9,470 bases of DNA. Origin: Nitrososphaerota archaeon. Its GTDB lineage: Archaea > Thermoproteota > Nitrososphaeria > Nitrososphaerales > Gagatemarchaeaceae. The notes beneath the pieces are model-generated. The model was given only the letters and a program-made list of their open reading frames with translations, was not told the DNA's origin and did not search any database. Of this stretch, positions 6,210 through 9,470 are shown piece after piece (within the stretch, counting starts at the first letter, position 1; every line of letters begins with the position of its first letter). The position numbers and the translations under genes are program-made. The stretch is from positions 2,315 through 11,784 of the forward strand of contig PLCG01000070.1 in NCBI GenBank assembly GCA_003135575.1. Reading direction: 5' to 3'.

Positions 6210-6968
6210 ATGTCCTCGCCAGCCCTTCCTTCTCCCTACTCGTCCATCCGGATCCTGCCGGAGTCCATCGGGCGGGGCAAGGTGGAGGCCAAGGCCCTGA
6301 TCGCCGGCTTCCACGGCATCGGAGCCACAGGGTATTGGACGGTCAAGTTTCTCATCCAGGAGCTCAAGGCGCGAAGGATCTGCTACATCGACTCGGAGTT
6401 TGCGCCCGCGGTCTCCTCTACGGTGAAGAACGAGATCTCCACGCCCTACGAGCTTTACGGCGTCGGAGACCTTCTGCTGCTAAAGGCCGAGGTGCCTCCC
6501 CTGCGCGAGAACGAGACGAGGTTTTTCCGCGAGCTGAGCCAGTGGATAATGGGTTCGGGGATCCAGGAGGTCACGCTGATAGGAGGATTGGACGAGTCGC
6601 TCCGTGTTGACGACTCAAAGTATCGGCTCGTCCTGACCGACGCAATGAAGGCGGGAGAGCACGGCAGGGGCCTTGAGGCGGAGCCCGTACTCGAGGAGGG
6701 CCGGATGATCGTAGGGCCAGTCGCGGTGATGCTCAACCAATTCCAGATGCGCGGATACCCCGCGGCCGCGATCCTCTCGTACTCGAACACAGAGAGGATC
6801 GACCCCCGGGCCGCGGCCTCGGCGGTGGAGTTCATCGCGAGGCGATACGCGCTTCAGGTGAACACGGAGCCGCTCATCAAGGGAGCCGAGGAGCTCGAAA
6901 GGGAGCTCGTGGGCCTTGCCCAGAAGGAGAAGGACAAGGGCGGGCCGTCCGGCGCAATCTATTCCTAG
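6210..6968 (+). CDS. PAC2-family proteasome assembly chaperone-like protein with HbYX tail
   Basis: A 252-residue PAC2-fold protein (related to archaeal PbaA/PbaB and eukaryotic PAC2). Typical features are the glycine-rich first strand-loop ALIAGFHGIGATGYW (29-43), YIDSEFAPAVSS, a strand IQEVTLIGGLDES, and LNQFQMRGYPAAAILSYSN, where PAC2 proteins carry a conserved turn. Residues 225-243 are a charged helix, then a Gly/Pro linker, and the chain ends Ile250-Tyr251-Ser252. That is a hydrophobic-Tyr-any (HbYX) tripeptide at the extreme C-terminus, the element with which proteasome activators and PbaB-type chaperones enter the alpha-ring pockets. I infer docking on the 20S core, as assembly factor or ATP-independent activator. 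Other PAC2 proteins have no known partner, so the role is inferred. ATG was chosen; the TAG stop shares CTAG with the TGT gene. Confidence 0.9.
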   Translation: MSSPALPSPYSSIRILPESIGRGKVEAKALIAGFHGIGATGYWTVKFLIQELKARRICYIDSEFAPAVSSTVKNEISTPYELYGVGDLLLLKAEVPPLRENETRFFRELSQWIMGSGIQEVTLIGGLDESLRVDDSKYRLVLTDAMKAGEHGRGLEAEPVLEEGRMIVGPVAVMLNQFQMRGYPAAAILSYSNTERIDPRAAASAVEFIARRYALQVNTEPLIKGAEELERELVGLAQKEKDKGGPSGAIYS

Positions 6969-8470
6969 CGGGCCCTTTTCTTCTTTCGACGGCTTGGGGC
7001 TTTGCCGCGTGCCGGCCCGGCCAAAATGACCCTCGCGTAGCCCATCCCTCTGAGCCTCTTGACGCAGGCCTTCACTTCCGCCTCCGGCGCCTCCCTGTCA
7101 GACATCGTCTGCGCGAAGGGGAAGACGAACTCCAGCTCCGCGGGGTAAGGCCCGAGCTGCGGGTTGATCCTGTAGATGTCGGCCTTGTCCAGGCCCCTTA
7201 CATGGCGAATCTTCCCAGAGGTCTTCGTGAGCGGCGGGGGCGCCGAGCTCGGGACGAGGACGGCGGTCTTCCCAGCCTTCCGGGAGGTCCTCTTGGCCAT
7301 CACCTTCTCGAGGTGCTCCCTCGCCAGCGTGAGCTCCGGCCTCCTCGTGTCCTCCTGGCTCCTGATCATCAACCCTCTCAGCTTCATCAAGCGAGTCGAC
7401 TTTACGAGCCAGTCCGAGTGATCGAGCGCGAGGGCGCGAAAGGCCTTTGCTGAGCTGGTGTGCGCCATGGCCCGCTCCTCCACAAGGTCCCAGAGGCGCC
7501 CCTCGTAGATGGCTTCCTTGCACCTGAGGACGTCAGCCCTGAGGACGTGGAGGTTGTGGAGCGCGATCTTCCTCACCCGTTCCTCTCTTGGCGTCGCGTG
7601 GAGGTCGCTTACGGTCGTCGCGTTGCAGACGGGGCAGCTGCAGGGCAGATAGGTCATCCTGTCGAGCTGAAGCGTCCCCCTCTCGGTCATGTACCGCTCC
7701 TTCTTCGCGTAGAGCATGTAGCTTGCGGAGTCGAACGTGTCGCACCCCAGCGCCACCGAGAGTGGAAGCGTGAGCGGGTGCCCCGCCCCGAAGAGGTGGA
7801 GGGGCATCGAGTAGGGCATGCTCTTCTTCGCGTTGATTATCATCTCGACCAAGGGAGAGAAGAGGTAGCCTTCCATGAGCTCCACGGGGCTCCCAAGTGC
7901 GAGTATCTGGAAGCCCGCTTCGACAAGGCCGCGGGCCGACGCCCTCACCAGGTCGCCGAAGATGCCGCCCTGAATCGGGCCGACCCAGATGGTCTCAGAA
8001 TCGCCAAACTTGTCGATCGTGGCCTTGGCCGCACGGAGGCTCTCTCCCATCGTCTCTTTAGCATAGGCCCTAGAGTTCGAATACCCGGTCGGCTTGTCGA
8101 GGGTCACGGCCAGGTCTGACCCCATCTTTGACTGGAAGTCCGCGATCTCCTCGGGCGTGAACTCCGTGTCGCCGTATTCCAGCACCTGGTAGCCGCCCGA
8201 GTCGGTCATGAGGAGCCCGTCGAAGCCGATGAGCTCGTGCAGGCCCTTCTCCAGCGCCTCCGTGCGTTTCCTCCTGTAGAGGATGTATGAGTTCGTCATG
8301 AGGATGTCGAACCCCATCGCCTTGAACTGGGCAGGCGTGATGTCGCGCCAGACAGGGTGAATCACGGGTGTAAGGCAGGGGGTCTCGAAGCTCCTTTGCC
8401 CTATCCTCATCACGCCGACCCTGCCCATCAGGTCGGTCTCTCTTACCTCGAAGGAGAATGGCTTGGGCAA
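6965..8470 (-). CDS. tgtA: tRNA-guanine(15) transglycosylase, archaeosine type, without PUA domain
   Basis: This enzyme swaps guanine 15 in the tRNA D-loop for preQ0, the first step on tRNA toward archaeosine. The 501 residues begin with the TIM-barrel catalytic domain: TDSGGYQ (89-95) with general-base Asp90, GPIQGG (164-169), ALGSPVELMEGY (191-202), LFGAGHP (226-232) and GCDTFDSASYMLYA (242-255) with the likely nucleophile Asp247. Zinc ligands are Cys277, Cys279, Cys282 and His305 in HNL. The C1-like domain contains PAELEFVFPFAQ near 443-454. Full-length archaeal enzymes continue through C2 and a PUA domain to about 580 residues; this one instead ends in a basic tail (SRRKKKRAR), so PUA is either lost or encoded as a separate protein. 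Start is TTG directly beside a 16-bp palindrome; a TATA-like GATATG sits about 34 bases upstream. Confidence 0.95.
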   Translation of the reverse strand: MPKPFSFEVRETDLMGRVGVMRIGQRSFETPCLTPVIHPVWRDITPAQFKAMGFDILMTNSYILYRRKRTEALEKGLHELIGFDGLLMTDSGGYQVLEYGDTEFTPEEIADFQSKMGSDLAVTLDKPTGYSNSRAYAKETMGESLRAAKATIDKFGDSETIWVGPIQGGIFGDLVRASARGLVEAGFQILALGSPVELMEGYLFSPLVEMIINAKKSMPYSMPLHLFGAGHPLTLPLSVALGCDTFDSASYMLYAKKERYMTERGTLQLDRMTYLPCSCPVCNATTVSDLHATPREERVRKIALHNLHVLRADVLRCKEAIYEGRLWDLVEERAMAHTSSAKAFRALALDHSDWLVKSTRLMKLRGLMIRSQEDTRRPELTLAREHLEKVMAKRTSRKAGKTAVLVPSSAPPPLTKTSGKIRHVRGLDKADIYRINPQLGPYPAELEFVFPFAQTMSDREAPEAEVKACVKRLRGMGYARVILAGPARGKAPSRRKKKRAR

Positions 8471-8471
8471 A

Positions 8472-8487
8472 CGCCGTCGCGACGGCG
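8472..8487. repeat. Perfect 16-bp palindrome at the TGT gene start
   Basis: CGCCGTCGCGACGGCG equals its own reverse complement and ends two bases before the TTG start codon of the transglycosylase gene. It covers the predicted transcription start, so it could be a dimeric repressor operator. As RNA it would make a 6-bp stem with a four-base loop that could hide the start. Chance is not excluded in GC-rich DNA. Confidence 0.5.
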
Positions 8488-8500
8488 GCCCTTCGCTTCA

Positions 8501-8507
8501 CATATCA
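8501..8507 (-). promoter_or_regulatory. TATA-like box for the TGT gene
   Basis: Read on the - strand as TGATATG, centred about 34 bases before the TTG at 8470. The spacing matches the other promoters here and predicts a near-leaderless transcript. Sequence match is modest. Confidence 0.4.
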
Positions 8508-8537
8508 GGGTTCCGCGCCGCGTCACACCCTGCGACG

Positions 8538-8546
8538 TTTTTTAAG
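8538..8546 (+). promoter_or_regulatory. TATA-like box for the small membrane protein gene
   Basis: TTTTTAAGG, part of a run of six T, lies about 42 bases before ATG 8585. It has the same TTTAAGG core as the PAC2 promoter at 6171 and supports the small downstream frame being a real gene. Confidence 0.5.
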
Positions 8547-8565
8547 GCCTGGGCGCCGCAAGGTA

Positions 8566-8573
8566 GGGGAGGT
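8566..8573 (+). promoter_or_regulatory. Shine-Dalgarno for the small membrane protein gene
   Basis: GGGGAGGT contains the full GGAGGT core and ends 11 bases before ATG 8585. It is the best ribosome-binding match in the window and argues for translation of this short frame. Confidence 0.5.
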
Positions 8574-8584
8574 CGGGAATCGGC

Positions 8585-8833
8585 ATGCTGGACTTTAGGT
8601 CTCAAGTCCTCATCGCGCTCGCCATCCTCGTGGGCCTGTTCTTCGTAGAGTTCCCGCCCCTCTTCCTCATCGGATACTGGTCATGGGGCGCCACCGTCCA
8701 CAAGATCCTCACAGGCGCCTTCCTCATCGCGAACCTTGTCATTGCCCAGCATGTCGCGAGGAGGTGGGGGTCCATCCGCGATGGACGCCGGCCCGAAGGG
8801 GACCGCGCGCAGAAGGGCTTGCTAGGGACTTGA
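8585..8833 (+). CDS. Small two-TM membrane protein, unknown function
   Basis: An 82-residue protein I cannot assign to a family. It has two hydrophobic segments, about residues 8-30 and 38-57, separated by a Tyr/Trp-rich turn (GYWSWG), then a basic cytoplasmic tail rich in Arg and Gly from residue 58. Positive charge after segment two and the short N-terminus predict a hairpin with both ends inside. His39 and His56 border the second segment, which could in principle bind heme, but no recognised cytochrome motif is present. A TATA-like box at 8538 and a strong GGAGGT support expression. It converges on the molybdoenzyme gene with only 13 bp between stops, so proximity does not imply an operon. 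A long - strand frame across it (8602-9177) is less convincing. Confidence 0.62.
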   Translation: MLDFRSQVLIALAILVGLFFVEFPPLFLIGYWSWGATVHKILTGAFLIANLVIAQHVARRWGSIRDGRRPEGDRAQKGLLGT

Positions 8834-8846
8834 CGACGGTGAGCGC

Positions 8847-9470
8847 CTAGGCGGTGCCGAACGCCCTTCGGGCAAAGTGCTTCCCTCCCTGCCCGTGCGC
8901 CCCCTTGAAACGCTCCTCCTCGTTGACGTCGCCCCGCTCGTGGTATCCGTAGCCCTCCCAGTATCCGTCGACGTATTCCGGGATGAACTCGATCTTGCCG
9001 AGCCACTTTGCGCTCTTCCACCCATAGAGGTGCGGCATGAACGGCCTCGCGGGGAAGCCCTGCTCCGGCAAGAGCGGCCTCCCATTCATCTTTAGCGCGA
9101 CTATGGAATCCTCCATCAGAGCGTCCTCGACGGGGATGGGCGCGGTGTACCCGTCGTAGCAGTGGAACATCACCCACTTTGCCTCAGGCTTGACCTGCGC
9201 TGCGTCGGCTAGATACTTTATGGGCACTCCCTCCCAGAAGGGCTTCTCGATGCTCCACGAGGTAACACAATTAAATGATTTTGAGTAGCTCTTCATGGGC
9301 AGGCTCATCATCTCATCGTAGCCGAAAATCAAGGGCGTACTCACAAGCCCCGTGACCTCGAGCTTCCATTTTGCTGGGTCGATGTGCTGGACTCCCATCG
9401 CGGCGTAGATTACGAACTTCTTCCCCCAAACCTGCCCTGGAGGCAGCGGCTCTCTAGGAGGCGGAGCAGG
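8847..9470 (-). CDS. Sulfite oxidase/YedY-family molybdopterin oxidoreductase, 5' end outside window
   Basis: The C-terminal 207 residues of a sulfite-oxidase-fold molybdoenzyme; the frame is open to the right edge, so the N-terminus is missing and the ATG at 9398 is internal. Evidence: PPGQVWGKKFVIYAA at the edge, then WKLEVTGLVSTP, then SFNCVTSWS whose Cys (residue 68 from the edge, codon 9267-9269) is the molybdenum ligand of the family. WEGVPIKYL, FHCYDGYTAPIPVEDAL, PLLPEQGFPARPFMPHLYGWKSAKW and YWEGYGYHERGD complete the cofactor domain. Such enzymes use plain Mo-molybdopterin. The final 20 residues are Gly/His/Arg-rich. The dimerisation domain of animal and plant sulfite oxidases is absent, as in YedY-like archaeal proteins. 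The substrate is unknown: sulfite, sulfoxides or others. A secretion signal, if any, lies outside. Confidence 0.9.
   Translation of the reverse strand, partial: PAPPPREPLPPGQVWGKKFVIYAAMGVQHIDPAKWKLEVTGLVSTPLIFGYDEMMSLPMKSYSKSFNCVTSWSIEKPFWEGVPIKYLADAAQVKPEAKWVMFHCYDGYTAPIPVEDALMEDSIVALKMNGRPLLPEQGFPARPFMPHLYGWKSAKWLGKIEFIPEYVDGYWEGYGYHERGDVNEEERFKGAHGQGGKHFARRAFGTA

Noticed and set aside
7460..8119. 219-codon + strand open frame inside the TGT gene
   Set aside because: It lies wholly antisense to the catalytic domain of a clearly conserved enzyme, has a low-complexity Arg/Glu/Val-rich translation and no promoter; typical of GC-rich shadow frames.
8471..8584. tRNA or structured RNA in the TGT/small-protein gap
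   Set aside because: No cloverleaf or T-loop GTTCRANNC pattern found; the only structure is the short 16-bp palindrome.
8602..9177. 191-codon - strand frame across the small membrane gene and the molybdoenzyme
   Set aside because: It overlaps the molybdoenzyme in another frame, and its translation is Arg/Gly-rich with no domain-like pattern.
1..9470. CRISPR array, insertion sequence or integrated element
   Set aside because: No spaced repeats, transposase or integrase motifs, terminal repeats or compositional break; all genes look like core chromosome.

Overview
This 9.5 kb window is archaeal chromosome. The diagnostic genes are an archaeosine-type tRNA-guanine transglycosylase, a KH-less archaeal CPSF2 nuclease, a PAC2-family proteasome chaperone-like protein, a presenilin-like aspartyl protease and ribosomal protein L38e. 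L38e among archaea points to the TACK side (Thermoproteota/Nitrososphaerota and relatives); I cannot place it further. GC looks close to 60%. TTG starts are common, leaders look short, and several intergenic gaps carry a TATA-like TTTAAG/CTTAAG/ATATAT box about 32-43 bases before the start codon.

Left end (1-3031), molybdenum cofactor: the 3' end of moaA, then moaD, moaE and a moeA-like gene on the + strand, packed as an operon. A MobA/MocA-like nucleotidyltransferase on the - strand converges on moeA, and the two coding ends overlap by 30 bp. Together they cover cyclic pyranopterin formation (MoaA), sulfur insertion (MoaD/MoaE), molybdenum insertion (MoeA) and probably nucleotide attachment (MocA-like). 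At the far right (8847 to the edge) is a partial sulfite-oxidase/YedY-type molybdoenzyme, a likely user of this cofactor, although the two loci are 5 kb apart.

Middle (3088-6968), information processing and proteostasis: L38e (+); a - strand pair of aCPSF2-type beta-CASP nuclease followed by a nine-TM presenilin-like protease; then on the + strand an unrecognised 155-residue coiled-coil protein and a PAC2-family protein ending in a C-terminal HbYX tripeptide, the signature used to dock on 20S proteasome alpha rings.

Right (6965-9470): archaeosine TGT (-) that appears to lack a PUA domain, a small two-TM protein (+) read divergently from it, and the molybdoenzyme (-).

The genome is compact. 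No gap exceeds about 160 bp, and two separate convergent pairs (L38e/presenilin and PAC2/TGT) end on one shared CTAG tetranucleotide that supplies a TAG stop to both strands. I see no mobile element, CRISPR array, tRNA or rRNA, and no clear new multi-gene system. The strongest leads are the HbYX-tailed PAC2 protein beside an unknown coiled-coil gene, the aCPSF2-presenilin gene pair, and a perfect 16-bp palindrome at the TGT start.
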